From assembly GCA_018830645.1 (NCBI GenBank), contig JAHJSA010000076.1:1-64000 (forward strand): a DNA stretch of 64,000 nt, given 5' to 3'. The position numbers and the translations under genes were made by a program. The stretch is from Actinomycetota bacterium (GTDB lineage Bacteria; Actinomycetota; Thermoleophilia; RBG-16-64-13). Below the pieces are notes generated by a model that was not told where the DNA came from, ran no database searches, and saw only the letters and a program-made list of their open reading frames with translations. Of this stretch, positions 1 through 7,609 are shown piece by piece. Within the stretch, counting starts at the first letter, position 1. Each line of letters begins with the position of its first letter.

Positions 1-298
1 TCATGTCCATCTCGCCGATGGCCTGCCCGGTGGTGACGAGCTGGTGTCGGATCTCGGCGTAGTAGTCGGCGGCGTCGGCATCCCACGGCAGCACGCGGAC
101 GATCCTCAGGAACTCGCGCACCCCCACGTGCAGACGATGTCCGGCCGGTAGGCGCTTCAGCCCATACTGTAACTCGGCGCGGGTGATCACCGACACGCAC
201 AGCAGGGACGGCGGGATCGCCGAGACCCGAGCACTGATCTCAGGCGAACGCGCCTTGATGATGTAGCTCGCCGTGTCGGTATCCAGCATGTGTAGCAT
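1..298 (-). CDS. vapC: PIN-domain toxin (VapC-like), 3' end outside window
   Basis: Reading leftwards from ATG at 298 gives a PIN-domain ribonuclease start: MLHMLDTDTASYIIK, with the acidic residues D6 and D8, and a second acidic site in TRAEL (E42), followed by the usual YGLKRLP segment. PIN toxins cleave RNA using a cluster of acidic residues and Mg2+. The gene starts 2 bp after the stop of the AbrB-type antitoxin gene at 301-585, the normal antitoxin-toxin order. The C-terminal third, which should carry the remaining acidic residues, lies beyond the left edge of the window, so integrity cannot be judged. Confidence 0.85.
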   Translation of the reverse strand, partial: MLHMLDTDTASYIIKARSPEISARVSAIPPSLLCVSVITRAELQYGLKRLPAGHRLHVGVREFLRIVRVLPWDADAADYYAEIRHQLVTTGQAIGEMDM

Positions 299-300
299 GG

Positions 301-585
301 TCACCGACTGTCTTCTGTACCGTCTTCCGCGAACACGTCGCGCTCGGGTGGCAGAGCATTCATCGGGCGGTCAGCCATGAATTCGAAGGGCACGTCGATG
401 GTCTCCATCAGGTCGAAGAACTCGGCCCAGACCCTCAAGCCTGGTTGGGTGGACAACACCACGTCCCCGCTTACCTCGTCGCGCGTGATGTAGACCTCCT
501 CGCCTTCGAAACGGAAATCGGCGGGCAGTCGCACCGCCTGGCTGGAGCCGTTCTTGAATAGTCTTGCCGTACGCGTCTCAGACAC
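301..585 (-). CDS. vapB: AbrB/MazE-type antitoxin paired with PIN toxin
   Basis: A 94-residue protein whose N-terminus, LFKNGSSQAVRLPADFRF, is the swapped-hairpin DNA-binding motif typical of VapB/AbrB antitoxins. The acidic C-terminus probably wraps the toxin. The start is GTG at 585. It precedes the PIN toxin gene by 2 bp and is presumably co-transcribed and autoregulated. Two TATACT boxes, 12 bp apart in the direct repeat upstream (607-627), are candidate -10 elements and operator half-sites. Confidence 0.85.
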   Translation of the reverse strand: MSETRTARLFKNGSSQAVRLPADFRFEGEEVYITRDEVSGDVVLSTQPGLRVWAEFFDLMETIDVPFEFMADRPMNALPPERDVFAEDGTEDSR

Positions 586-606
586 GGTCGTCTCCGGCGT
601 CAGTGG

Positions 607-630
607 CTAGTATATGCTCTAGTATATACC
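607..630 (-). promoter_or_regulatory. Tandem 12-bp repeat, probable vapB operator/promoter
   Basis: The 9-mer CTAGTATAT occurs at 607-615 and again at 619-627 (12-bp period). On the minus strand each copy supplies TATACTAG, so a -10-like TATACT is duplicated upstream of the GTG start at 585. Tandem operator sites overlapping the promoter are usual for autoregulated VapBC pairs. The assignment is inferred from position. Confidence 0.5.
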
Positions 631-733
631 TAAGATCGGCATTGCCAAAACGACCCGGCACACGCCGTCATTCCCGATCGACAGCCTGGAGCGCTTCCGG
701 GAACGCGCCTTCTTCACGAGGCCGGATGCATGA
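623..733 (+). pseudogene. Antitoxin C-terminal remnant upstream of PIN fragment
   Basis: An open frame without a start codon ends in ...RFRERAFFTRPDA followed by TGA (731-733), which overlaps the ATG at 730 of the next PIN gene. A 4-bp stop/start overlap and an Arg/Phe-rich tail are what one expects of the end of the cognate antitoxin. The N-terminal DNA-binding part is missing, and a TAG stop lies at 620-622. It is therefore probably a truncated antitoxin gene. The family cannot be named from this tail. Confidence 0.4.
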
Positions 734-1092
734 TCCTTCTCGACACGAACGTGATCTCGGAGTTGATGCGGCACACCCCCGACCGATCTGTCGTCCAATG
801 GGTGGACGCGCAGCCCGGGTACCGTCTGTACATCCAGGCGGTGACACGGGCCGAGATCGAGCTGGGTATCGAACTGCTGCCCAAGGGTCGACGTAGGCAG
901 GCTCTGCAGACGGCGGCGACGCGCATGTTCGGGGAGTTCCATGGCCGCCGCTTCCTCATCTTCAAGCTCCGCAAGGAGGCGGGACGCCCGTCTGAGCGCG
1001 TCTACTCTCCCGCGCACCCGGCCGGATGTGCCTGCGACGTGGGCCCAACTGATATCTTTTTGTGCTGTTTCGCATACTTATGGAGTAACTGA
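730..1092 (+). pseudogene. PIN toxin (FitB/VapC-like), C-terminus lost
   Basis: The first ~75 residues are a clear PIN domain: MILLDTNVISELMR (D5), TRAEIELGIELLPKGRRR (E42). After FGEFHGRRFL the expected PF(D)..A..YA segment with the last two acidic residues is absent. It is replaced by an unrelated tail rich in Arg, Pro and Cys (from about base 960). The break suggests a rearrangement or frameshift, so a functional nuclease is unlikely. It follows a 4-bp overlap with an antitoxin remnant. Confidence 0.7.
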
Positions 1093-1225
1093 GCGGCGCA
1101 CATGCCTTCCGCCCTCATAACCTCGAAATCCCGAGTCGAACTACTCACGTGGTTCTCACCCATCCGGCGCCGAGCGCCGCCGGAGCCGCTCGTCGCCTCG
1201 GCGGGCCCGCCCGCAAACGGCCGCG

Positions 1226-1522
1226 TCAGGAGCGCCCGGTCGATTCCTTCTCGAGCGCCACGGCCATCCCGAACGCGAGGAAGTAGCGCCGCCAGCTGTC
1301 GGCCGTGGAGCCGTACTGGTTCTCCCCCAGGAAGTAGTCGAGGAGGACCTCACGCAGGCGGGTCAGCTCCCGCAGGCGACCGCGGTGCTTGGGATCAGCG
1401 ATGGTGAGGTCCAGGAGCTCGAGTCCGCGCCAGAGCGTTTCCCGGCTTGGTCCGGGCTCGTCCTTGGCAGCCCAGCGGAGCGCCCGCTCCACCTCGCTCC
1501 CCACGTTCCCCAGCTGCTCCAT
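1226..1522 (-). CDS. Small conserved-looking protein, function unknown
   Basis: A 98-residue, Leu/Arg/Glu-rich, predicted all-helical protein (MEQLGNVGSEVERALRW... LRELTRLREVLLDYFLGENQYGS). The same frame continues upstream of ATG 1522 through RWREFSL, which resembles coding sequence. No ATG, GTG or TTG occurs there before the stop at 1565-1567, so the N-terminus may be lost or a non-standard start used. I recall similar proteins beside DUF5674 genes, which fits its position 51 bp downstream of 1573-1755, but this is from memory and unverified. No enzymatic motif is visible. Confidence 0.55.
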   Translation of the reverse strand: MEQLGNVGSEVERALRWAAKDEPGPSRETLWRGLELLDLTIADPKHRGRLRELTRLREVLLDYFLGENQYGSTADSWRRYFLAFGMAVALEKESTGRS

Positions 1523-1572
1523 GAGGGAGAACTCCCGCCACCGCCCGGCGGCCAGCTCCCGGTGCTAGACGG

Positions 1573-1755
1573 TCACGGCCCCAGCAACGCGTCCACGAGG
1601 GCCAGGATCCGCCCGCGGATCGCCGGGTCGTCCACACCGCGCGACCGGTTCCCCTGCGACGGGCGGATGTTCACGGCCTTGACGAAGTCGCCGAAACGGG
1701 CGTGAGCCATGCGTACGAGTTCCTCGCGGGGGATGGGGTCACGGACGATCTCCAT
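1573..1755 (-). pseudogene. DUF5674-like protein with internal deletion
   Basis: The 60-residue product joins two segments I associate with the N- and C-termini of DUF5674: RDPIPREELVRMAHARFGDF (residues 5-24) and NIRPSQGNRSRGVDDP (about 29-44). In the family these are normally separated by several dozen residues holding an acidic central region. Here they abut after VKAV, with the frame kept. The simplest reading is an in-frame internal deletion. Family function is unknown. It is upstream of 1226-1522 on the same strand. Confidence 0.5.
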
Positions 1756-1869
1756 GGTGGTGAATGTAGCACACGGCCCGCGTCGCCAAGCTCCACCAGA
1801 AGACCCATGGGCGGCGCGCCCGCCCCTCGGAATCCGGATCCGCTCGGTGCGGTAGTACGCCTGGGTATC

Positions 1870-1925
1870 ATGACTATGGTAGTATGACTATGGTAGTATG
1901 ACTATGGTAGTATGACTATGGTAAC
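1870..1925 (+). repeat. Four tandem 14-bp repeats at antitoxin promoter
   Basis: The unit ATGACTATGGTAGT starts at 1870, 1884, 1898 and 1912. The last copy is ATGACTATGGTAAC. Each complete copy contains a TAGTAT that could act as a -10 box, and each could also be translated as Met-Thr-Met-Val-Val followed by an in-frame TGA. The array lies directly upstream of the Phd-type antitoxin, so it may be an operator array or a set of leader mini-ORFs. Confidence 0.8.
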
Positions 1926-1953
1926 AAGAGAGCTCCCGGGAAGGCTCATCGCT

Positions 1954-2184
1954 ATGCAGTCCGTGTCGAAGTCGAAGTTCAAGGCCAAGGCGCTGGAGTA
2001 CCTGCGCAACGTCGAGCAGCGGAGCGAGGAATTAGTCATCACCGACCACGGGCGGCCCGTGGCCCGCGTGGTGCCCTTCGCGGCCGACGTGGAGGGCATG
2101 CTGGCTCCCTTCCGCGGCACCCTCATCGCCTACCGCGAACCTACGGAACCCGTCGGGGAAGGCGACTGGAACGCCCTTTCGTGA
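1954..2184 (+). CDS. Phd/YefM-type antitoxin
   Basis: The protein begins MQSVSKSKFKAKALEYLRNV and continues to VITDHGRPVARVVPF, the standard Phd/YefM N-terminal fold, followed by a toxin-binding tail of about 35 residues. I chose ATG 1954 because it matches the family N-terminus and has GGGAAGG 9 bp upstream. The open frame extends to ATG 1912 inside the 14-bp repeat. Its TGA overlaps the GTG start of the PIN toxin by 4 bp, so translation is probably coupled. Confidence 0.85.
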   Translation: MQSVSKSKFKAKALEYLRNVEQRSEELVITDHGRPVARVVPFAADVEGMLAPFRGTLIAYREPTEPVGEGDWNALS

Positions 2185-2597
2185 TCCTCCTCGATACCCA
2201 CGCCTGGATCTGGTGGCTGGCCCAACCCGAGTCCCTCTCTCCCGCCGCGCGGGCGGTGATGGACGCCGCCACCGATCCGGGCGGCGGCGGGGGATCGGCC
2301 GAGGGGCTGGCGGTGTCCGCCATCAGCGTGTGGGAGCTGGCGATGCTGGTGGAGCGGGGGCGCCTCGAACTCACGATGAGTCCGTCGCGCTGGGTGGAAG
2401 AGTGCGAACGGCTCCCGTTCCTGTCGTTTCTGGCCGTGGATCCCCGGGTCGCTCTGCACGCGGTCACCCACGCATCTGCCGCGCTCACCGACCCAGCCGA
2501 CCGGATGATCGTCGCCACCGCCTTGGTCCACGGCCTCGCCCTGGTGACCAAAGACGAGCGCATCCGCCGACACGCCCCGGTCCCCACCATCTGGTAG
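2181..2597 (+). CDS. PIN-domain toxin (VapC-like) paired with Phd antitoxin
   Basis: A 138-residue PIN protein with all expected elements: MILLDTHAWIWWL (D5), SAISVWELAMLVERGRL (catalytic Glu in WE), TDPADRMIVATAL and the closing KDERIRRH...IW. The motif set matches the PIN subgroup usually paired with Phd/PrlF antitoxins. It is predicted to be an Mg2+-dependent RNase. A Gly-rich insertion (GGGGGS, about residues 34-39) is unusual and sits in a loop. The start is GTG at 2181, overlapping the antitoxin stop. Confidence 0.88.
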   Translation: MILLDTHAWIWWLAQPESLSPAARAVMDAATDPGGGGGSAEGLAVSAISVWELAMLVERGRLELTMSPSRWVEECERLPFLSFLAVDPRVALHAVTHASAALTDPADRMIVATALVHGLALVTKDERIRRHAPVPTIW

Positions 2598-2736
2598 ACA
2601 TGGCCCTGCTGGGTCAGCCGCCTCCCTCGCTCCAGTTGACCTCTACACCCTGCCAAGCTCCTACCGATGGTGCACACATCCGATGGTTGCAGCGGCGTAT
2701 TCTTCTCGACGCGATCTCTCCAACAAACGCAAGGGG

Positions 2737-2771
2737 TTGCCTTCTATGACGCACCGCGTTATAGTGATTCC
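2737..2771 (+). promoter_or_regulatory. Promoter of higB-higA, leaderless geometry
   Basis: TTGCCT (2737-2742), a 17-bp spacer and TATAGT (2760-2765) are followed after 6 bp by the ATG at 2772. The transcription start would fall on or next to the start codon, giving a leaderless mRNA. No Shine-Dalgarno sequence is present. Confidence 0.55.
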
Positions 2772-3317
2772 ATGATCAAGAGCTTCCGCGGGCGGGAAGC
2801 GGAGAAGATCTGGACCGGCCGAGTCTCCACCAGGCTCCCACACGATATCCAGCGGGTCGCCCGTCGAAAGTTGCGAATGCTCAACGGTGCGCGCTCGTTG
2901 GAGGATCTGAGGATCCCCCCGGGCAACGCACTCGAGGCGCTCAAGGGAGATCGTGCCGGCGAGTTCAGCATCCGGATCAACGATCAGTGGCGTACCACGA
3001 AGGAGAAGGCCACTATGGAAACGACCAACGCGCTTCCCAACATCCATCCGGGGGAGGTCCTCAGAGAGGAGTTCCTCGTGCCGCTTGGATTGAGTCAGAA
3101 TCGTCTTGCAAGAGAACTCGGAGTGCCTCCCCGCCGCATCAACGAGATAGTCCTGGAGAAGCGCGCGATCACGGCCGACACCGCCTTGCGGCTGGCCCGA
3201 TTCTTCGGCACCAGTGAGGGCTTCTGGATGAGCCTGCAGTCCGACTACGACCTCGAGCGGACCCGCCGGGAGATCGGCGGTCGGGTGCAGCGGGAGATCC
3301 GCCCGTTCGCGGCGTAG
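2772..3317 (+). CDS. higBA: HigB toxin fragment fused in frame to HigA antitoxin
   Basis: Residues 1-76 are a RelE/HigB RNase toxin: MIKSFRGREAEKIW, RRKLRMLNGA, LRIPPGNALEALKGDRAGEFSIRINDQWR. The last strands (normally ICF.W....DVEIVDYH) are missing. The next bases, read in another frame, encode YHEGEGH, the usual end of HigB. A deletion that changes frame between them would explain why the reading frame runs straight into higA. The HigA part (ATG 3015, 100 residues) is complete: HPGEVLREEFL, an HTH at SQNRLARELGVPPRRINEIV, and the FGTSEGFWMSLQSDYDL tail. HigA may still be made separately from ATG 3015, which has GGAGAAGG upstream. The toxin half is probably dead. Confidence 0.8.
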   Translation: MIKSFRGREAEKIWTGRVSTRLPHDIQRVARRKLRMLNGARSLEDLRIPPGNALEALKGDRAGEFSIRINDQWRTTKEKATMETTNALPNIHPGEVLREEFLVPLGLSQNRLARELGVPPRRINEIVLEKRAITADTALRLARFFGTSEGFWMSLQSDYDLERTRREIGGRVQREIRPFAA

Positions 3318-3377
3318 GACGGGAGCGCATCATGTCACCTGCGGCGCCCGACGACGCGGAAGGAGCTACGCGTGTGG

Positions 3378-6300
3378 CTACTCGCCGCCGCCGGGCGTCA
3401 CCACCACCGTCCCCCTCTTCACCCACGCCGACGCAAGGCCGCCGTCGTCCGTGGCCCGCAGGTACACGTTCTTCTGACCGAGGAAGGCGCTCTTGAAGCT
3501 GAGTGACGGGGTCAGGGTCAGGGTGGTGCCGGCCTTCTGCACCGAGCTCCGCGCGAGGTCGACAACGACGTTCTCGTTCTCCAAAGTGCCGCCCACGGTG
3601 CCGAGGATACCGCCCCTGCCCCAGGTGGTGCTCGCGACATCGCGCAGGTAGATCCGGTTCAGGTTCTCATCGTAGCGCAGGTGGACCGCGCCGACCCCCG
3701 TGACCCTCGTGTTGATGAGCAGGTTGGCCCACTTGAGGTCGGCCGCCCCATTCGCGTCGGAGTAGGTGGCGGTGAAGGTCTGGGGTTCGCCCACCGGGAG
3801 GCCCGCGATCGAGGCGGGGTCGAGGGTGCCGACGGTGGGGGCGGTGGGGGGCGGCAGCTTCGTGAAGGTCGCCGAGGCCACCCCGCTCGGCCGGTACGTC
3901 GGAGCTTCGGCCAAGGCCTGGACCGTGGCGGAGGCGGTGAGGGTGAACGGAGAGCCGTAGACCGGGGAAGCCAGGGTCGGAGGGGAGCCGTCCAGGGTGT
4001 AGTGGATCACCGCTCCGGGGGTGGTAGACACCAAGGTCACCTCCATCGAGCCGGCGAAGCTGCCCCCATCCGGGGTTATGGTGGGGGTCGCCGCCGGGGG
4101 CAGGGTGCGAGGGTTCGCCTGCGGCCCCAGCCCCGTAGGCACGTAGGTGACGTTGGTGCTGAGCACCAGCTTGTCCACCTTGGCTCCGTCCTCCCGCATC
4201 CACAGGTTCACCGTGTAGACGCCCGGGGAGGGGATCTGGATGGTGGCCACGGGGCCGTTCCCGGTGGCCTGGGTCCAGCCCCAGGTGGGCTGCAGGCGGT
4301 CGATGTAGGCGGAACTGGCCAGCACGACGCCGTTCAGGCCCCCGTGGAGGGTGTCGTCGGCGTCAGTCGGGCCAAGACCCCGCACCCAGAGGTAGTGCAC
4401 CCCGGATTTCACGAAGCGCACCTGGTAGTCGAGACGGGGGCTCCTGCCCTCCACCGAGGAGGTCACCCGTGTGCCCGTGTTGGGACTGGCCACCAGGGCG
4501 CCGAGGCCGCTGTAGCCGGGGGTCGGGTCGGCCGTCCAGGCGTGTGTGCCGGAGGGCGTGGTGCCGTCGTAGAACTCCGCTTCAATGGACACCAGGCCGT
4601 CGGCTCCGGCGTCTTGGAGTATGGGGAGGCCGTTCGGCACCCCCTGAATGACGTCGATGGCCATCGTGGCCTCGGTGGGGAGATCGACCCCGTCGCTCGC
4701 GCGTACGGTGATCAGATCCCGCGGTGCGGCGGATGAAGGGGCTCGGTAGGTGACGGCCTGGCCACTCCCTGCGAACGTGCCGTGCTGCGCCGTCCAGGTG
4801 TAGGTGAGCCCACCCCCGTCCGGGTCGCGGGCCAGGGCCGTGAGGGCCAGTTCTCCGCCCGGCGAGGTGTAATAGCGCCCGGCGTCGGCCAGGGGTCCGC
4901 GCGTGAACACGGGCGACCGGCTGCTGCTCAGCCCGACCGGGTCGCCGTACACCTCCACCTCCGCCAACCCGGCTCCGCCGCCGCCGACCGTGTCGGTGAA
5001 GCCGGTCACGGTGATGGTGAGGGAGGTCGTCTCCACCGGTGCGGGAAGCACCACCTCGAGCGGGGTGAGGGCGTCGTCGGGCAGCGAGCCGACCGGCACC
5101 ACGGTACCGCCCCCGAACGAGAGCATGGCGCTCGTCACCTGTTTGCCCAGCATGGGCCGATCGAAGAGCCGCACCGAGGTGATGCGATAGGGGCGGGGCC
5201 AGGTGAGCGTGAGTGACTGCCCCACCCCGGCGCCGCCGTCCGCCACCCACTCCGCCTGGGAGCCCGCGGGGGCGCCGTCCACCACCCCGTCCACCACGTT
5301 GCGCGGGAGTTGGAACCCGGCCTCGTTGGCGCTCGAGGCGGTCACCGTGGCGGCCAGGGCGATGTTCCGCGACCAGGGGTGCCGCCAGAACACCTCGTCG
5401 CTCTTCCCGAAGGCGTAGTTGAAACTGGTCCGCTGAGACACGTGGGCGTCGATCATCCTGAACTTCAGGTTGGCGGCCAGAACGGTCGTCTGCATGTCGC
5501 TCGGCACGGGGATGCTCACACGGGCGGCCCAGGGGAAGACCTTCTGGGGCAGATCGGGGGGTGCGGTCAAGGCGACGGTGGGAGTGAAGCGCCGGATCTG
5601 GTGGTCGTAGTTGGTGGACGAGCCCGTCTCGGGCGGCTCGGGCCAGATGGTGTTCTTCCAGAAGTTCGGCGGGCTGGCCGGCGGGAAGGTGGTGGCCGCC
5701 CAAAGATCGGCGTAGGGATAGGAGGTGGGATTGTGGATCACGGCCGAGTAGACGTCCGGACGGATGGTGGGATCCCCCGCCTGTACGGCCGCAAGGGCGT
5801 CCACCAGATAGCGGTAGACCAGGCGATGGTCGGAGTGCTCGTCCACGGGCGAGTGGGTGTAGATCCTGGTGGGCCGGTAGCGGCGAAGCACCTCTTCGAT
5901 ATCCGCGAGGATCCGGTCGCTCCGGTATGCACCCGGGCTCCCCGTCCGATACGAGTGGAAATCCCGCCCGCCGAGCCCACGGTTCCCGTAGGTGGCGGCG
6001 AGCCCCGTGGCGGGAGACACGTAGGCCGGGCCGGCCGGGTCCCGGTAGTTGTTGTAGATGGAGCGCAGCGCCCCATCCCCCGAGATGCCGGGGTATCCCA
6101 TGAAGATCACGTGGTCTTCGGGAACGCCGAGGATCGCGAGGGCGGCGATGCTCTCGGCCTGCCGCGCGAGCCCGCTGCTGGAACCCTTGTGGTCACCGTT
6201 CGTCACCACCACGACCTTGGTGGGGGCGCCCGCGGCCAGAGCCGTCTCGATGATGCCCGCCATGGCCAGGGCTTCGTCGTCGGGGTGAGCCACGAAGACC

Positions 6301-6437
6301 AGGATGGAATCCGACGCCGTGGGCGCGTCGGCCGCCCACGCCGGCACAGCCATCAGCCCCGCGCCGACGAGGGCGCCGGCCAGAAGGAGCAGCGAGTACG
6401 CGACTGCGTGGTAGCGAAGACTCCGGAGCCGGATCAC
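3378..6437 (-). CDS. Secreted PIG-L family deacetylase with C-terminal binding modules
   Basis: A 1019-residue exported protein. A signal peptide (about 1-35, ending AWA) is followed by a PIG-L/LmbE deacetylase domain with the metal motif AHPDDE (H51-E55) and the downstream HSPVDEHSDH. This family removes N-acetyl groups from sugars or related compounds using zinc. Later modules, positions approximate: an F5/8C-like discoidin domain (about 385-500), a PKD-like repeat (510-600), a carbohydrate-binding-like domain (610-760), a chitobiase-type Fn3-like module (PTITPDGGSF...GSPPTLASPVYGSPF, about 785-860) and an unrecognised C-terminal domain. Probable role: deacetylation of an extracellular glycan while bound to it. 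It stands alone, with no operon partner. Confidence 0.85.
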   Translation of the reverse strand: MIRLRSLRYHAVAYSLLLLAGALVGAGLMAVPAWAADAPTASDSILVFVAHPDDEALAMAGIIETALAAGAPTKVVVVTNGDHKGSSSGLARQAESIAALAILGVPEDHVIFMGYPGISGDGALRSIYNNYRDPAGPAYVSPATGLAATYGNRGLGGRDFHSYRTGSPGAYRSDRILADIEEVLRRYRPTRIYTHSPVDEHSDHRLVYRYLVDALAAVQAGDPTIRPDVYSAVIHNPTSYPYADLWAATTFPPASPPNFWKNTIWPEPPETGSSTNYDHQIRRFTPTVALTAPPDLPQKVFPWAARVSIPVPSDMQTTVLAANLKFRMIDAHVSQRTSFNYAFGKSDEVFWRHPWSRNIALAATVTASSANEAGFQLPRNVVDGVVDGAPAGSQAEWVADGGAGVGQSLTLTWPRPYRITSVRLFDRPMLGKQVTSAMLSFGGGTVVPVGSLPDDALTPLEVVLPAPVETTSLTITVTGFTDTVGGGGAGLAEVEVYGDPVGLSSSRSPVFTRGPLADAGRYYTSPGGELALTALARDPDGGGLTYTWTAQHGTFAGSGQAVTYRAPSSAAPRDLITVRASDGVDLPTEATMAIDVIQGVPNGLPILQDAGADGLVSIEAEFYDGTTPSGTHAWTADPTPGYSGLGALVASPNTGTRVTSSVEGRSPRLDYQVRFVKSGVHYLWVRGLGPTDADDTLHGGLNGVVLASSAYIDRLQPTWGWTQATGNGPVATIQIPSPGVYTVNLWMREDGAKVDKLVLSTNVTYVPTGLGPQANPRTLPPAATPTITPDGGSFAGSMEVTLVSTTPGAVIHYTLDGSPPTLASPVYGSPFTLTASATVQALAEAPTYRPSGVASATFTKLPPPTAPTVGTLDPASIAGLPVGEPQTFTATYSDANGAADLKWANLLINTRVTGVGAVHLRYDENLNRIYLRDVASTTWGRGGILGTVGGTLENENVVVDLARSSVQKAGTTLTLTPSLSFKSAFLGQKNVYLRATDDGGLASAWVKRGTVVVTPGGGE

Positions 6438-6704
6438 AGGGGAAGGGTCCTTTCGGGAGATGCCGCACCACTAACCGAGATGTTAGCATGATTTCGTTTG
6501 CGTGCAACTCGCGCCTATCTACACCTTTCGGCCCATGGTGCCGCGCCGGGTTCAGCGCGACGATAGGAGCCATCAACGCCATTCCGGCACAGCGGTGAGC
6601 CATCTATTCTCGACGAATCCTGGATCCGCTTTCTTCCATAGTCGCTGACGGACCTGGATATGGCGGAACATGCTGAAGATGCGGGTACAGATCGGTATGG
6701 AGGC

Positions 6705-6741
6705 TATAATGGTATTACGCAGTCACACGAGGGAGTCTCCG
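6705..6741 (+). promoter_or_regulatory. Promoter and RBS of AbrB/PIN module
   Basis: A perfect TATAAT lies at 6705-6710, about 32 bp before the ATG at 6742, and GGGAG at 6731-6735 is a Shine-Dalgarno match. This supports starting the antitoxin at 6742 and not at the earlier in-frame ATG at 6670, which lies upstream of the -10 box. Confidence 0.55.
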
Positions 6742-6996
6742 ATGCCAAGCCTCCGTATCGGCCGTCGAGGCCAGATCACCATACCGAGCGCCCTGAGACG
6801 TGAGCTACATCTCGGCGAGGGCGACCACATGATAGTCACGGTCAGAGCCGGGGAACTGGTACTGCGGCCGGCCGGGCGTCCTCTCTTCGACCTGCGCGGC
6901 AGCGTGCCCGTAGCCGGGCCGCAGGACTTCGCGGCGATCAGGGCGCAGGTGACTGAGAGCCGGGCGCGGAGGCTGATCGCGGAGGCCGAGGAGTGA
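6742..6996 (+). CDS. AbrB/SpoVT-type antitoxin
   Basis: An 84-residue protein starting MPSLRIGRRGQITIPSALRR, the canonical SpoVT-AbrB DNA-binding hairpin (GRRGQITIP), followed by LGEGDHMIVTVRAGELVLRP and a charged helical tail for toxin binding. The TGA overlaps the GTG of the PIN gene by 4 bp. It presumably represses its own promoter and neutralises the PIN nuclease. Confidence 0.88.
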   Translation: MPSLRIGRRGQITIPSALRRELHLGEGDHMIVTVRAGELVLRPAGRPLFDLRGSVPVAGPQDFAAIRAQVTESRARRLIAEAEE

Positions 6997-7436
6997 CCCC
7001 GAGTGACTGTACCGGAAGCGACCTTCTATTCGTCGATACGAACGTGTTCCTTCGCTTCCTCACGAACGACGTGCCCGAGCAGGCAGACGCAGCGGAGGCC
7101 CTCTTCCGGCGGGCGGCGGCGGGAGAGGTCGGGCTGGTCACCAACACCATAGTGGTGGCCGAGATCGTATGGGTCCTCGAGTCGTACTACCGTCTGACAC
7201 GGCCCGACGTCATGGAGCGGGCATTGGCGGTCGCCCATATGGACGGCCTAGCGCTGCCGGAGTCCGACATCATCACCGAAGCCCTGCTCGAGTACGCCGA
7301 GTCGAACGTCGACTTCATCGACGCCTACAACGCCGGTTGGATCAGGCACCGCGGCCTGCGTCGGATCGCCACCTTCGATCAGAAGCACTACTCCCGCTTC
7401 GAGGGACTCGCCATTCAGATGCCCGGCGCGGACTAG
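6993..7436 (+). CDS. PIN-domain toxin paired with AbrB antitoxin
   Basis: A 147-residue PIN nuclease: LLFVDTNVFLRFLTND (D15), TIVVAEIVWVLESYY (Glu), and NVDFIDAYNAG plus ATFDQKHYSRF at the end, so all the usual acidic positions are present. It belongs to the PIN group with the FLRFLTND signature. The GTG start overlaps the antitoxin stop. Intact and probably functional. Confidence 0.88.
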   Translation: MTPSDCTGSDLLFVDTNVFLRFLTNDVPEQADAAEALFRRAAAGEVGLVTNTIVVAEIVWVLESYYRLTRPDVMERALAVAHMDGLALPESDIITEALLEYAESNVDFIDAYNAGWIRHRGLRRIATFDQKHYSRFEGLAIQMPGAD

Positions 7437-7548
7437 AGCGACCCCGCAGATGGTTCGTGACCCACGATTGGAGTAGCATACCGTCAAGTACTCAACCTGC
7501 CTTGTGAATGCGTCACTCGCCTTGTAAGCTGCGTAAGCGCACCGCGAT

Positions 7549-7591
7549 ATGGACAGAGTAAGTCGACAATTGGTCGACATACTCTGTCCAT
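7549..7591. promoter_or_regulatory. Long inverted repeat, probable AbiEi operator
   Basis: Perfect 12-bp arms ATGGACAGAGTA (7549-7560) and TACTCTGTCCAT (7580-7591) enclose two GTCGAC palindromes (7562-7567 and 7573-7578). It sits directly upstream of abiEi. AbiEi-type antitoxins are known to autoregulate by binding inverted repeats in their promoter, so this is a strong operator candidate. Confidence 0.75.
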
Positions 7592-7609
7592 TACTGCTAG
7601 AATCCTCGC
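7574..7609 (+). promoter_or_regulatory. abiEi promoter, leaderless
   Basis: TCGACA (7574-7579), inside the inverted repeat, can serve as a -35 with an 18-bp spacer to TAGAAT (7598-7603). Six bases later comes the ATG at 7610. No Shine-Dalgarno is present, so the mRNA is predicted to be leaderless and fully blocked when the operator is occupied. Confidence 0.55.

Noticed and set aside
619-1017. Minus-strand frame with LLAELEDEEAAAMELPEHA
   Set aside because: Looks protein-like, but it is antisense to the better supported PIN fragment and has no recognisable family.
1055-1090. Shared TACTTATGGA near 1078 and 32573 as an IS end
   Set aside because: Only about 12 bp are similar and there is no paired inverted repeat, so this is probably chance.
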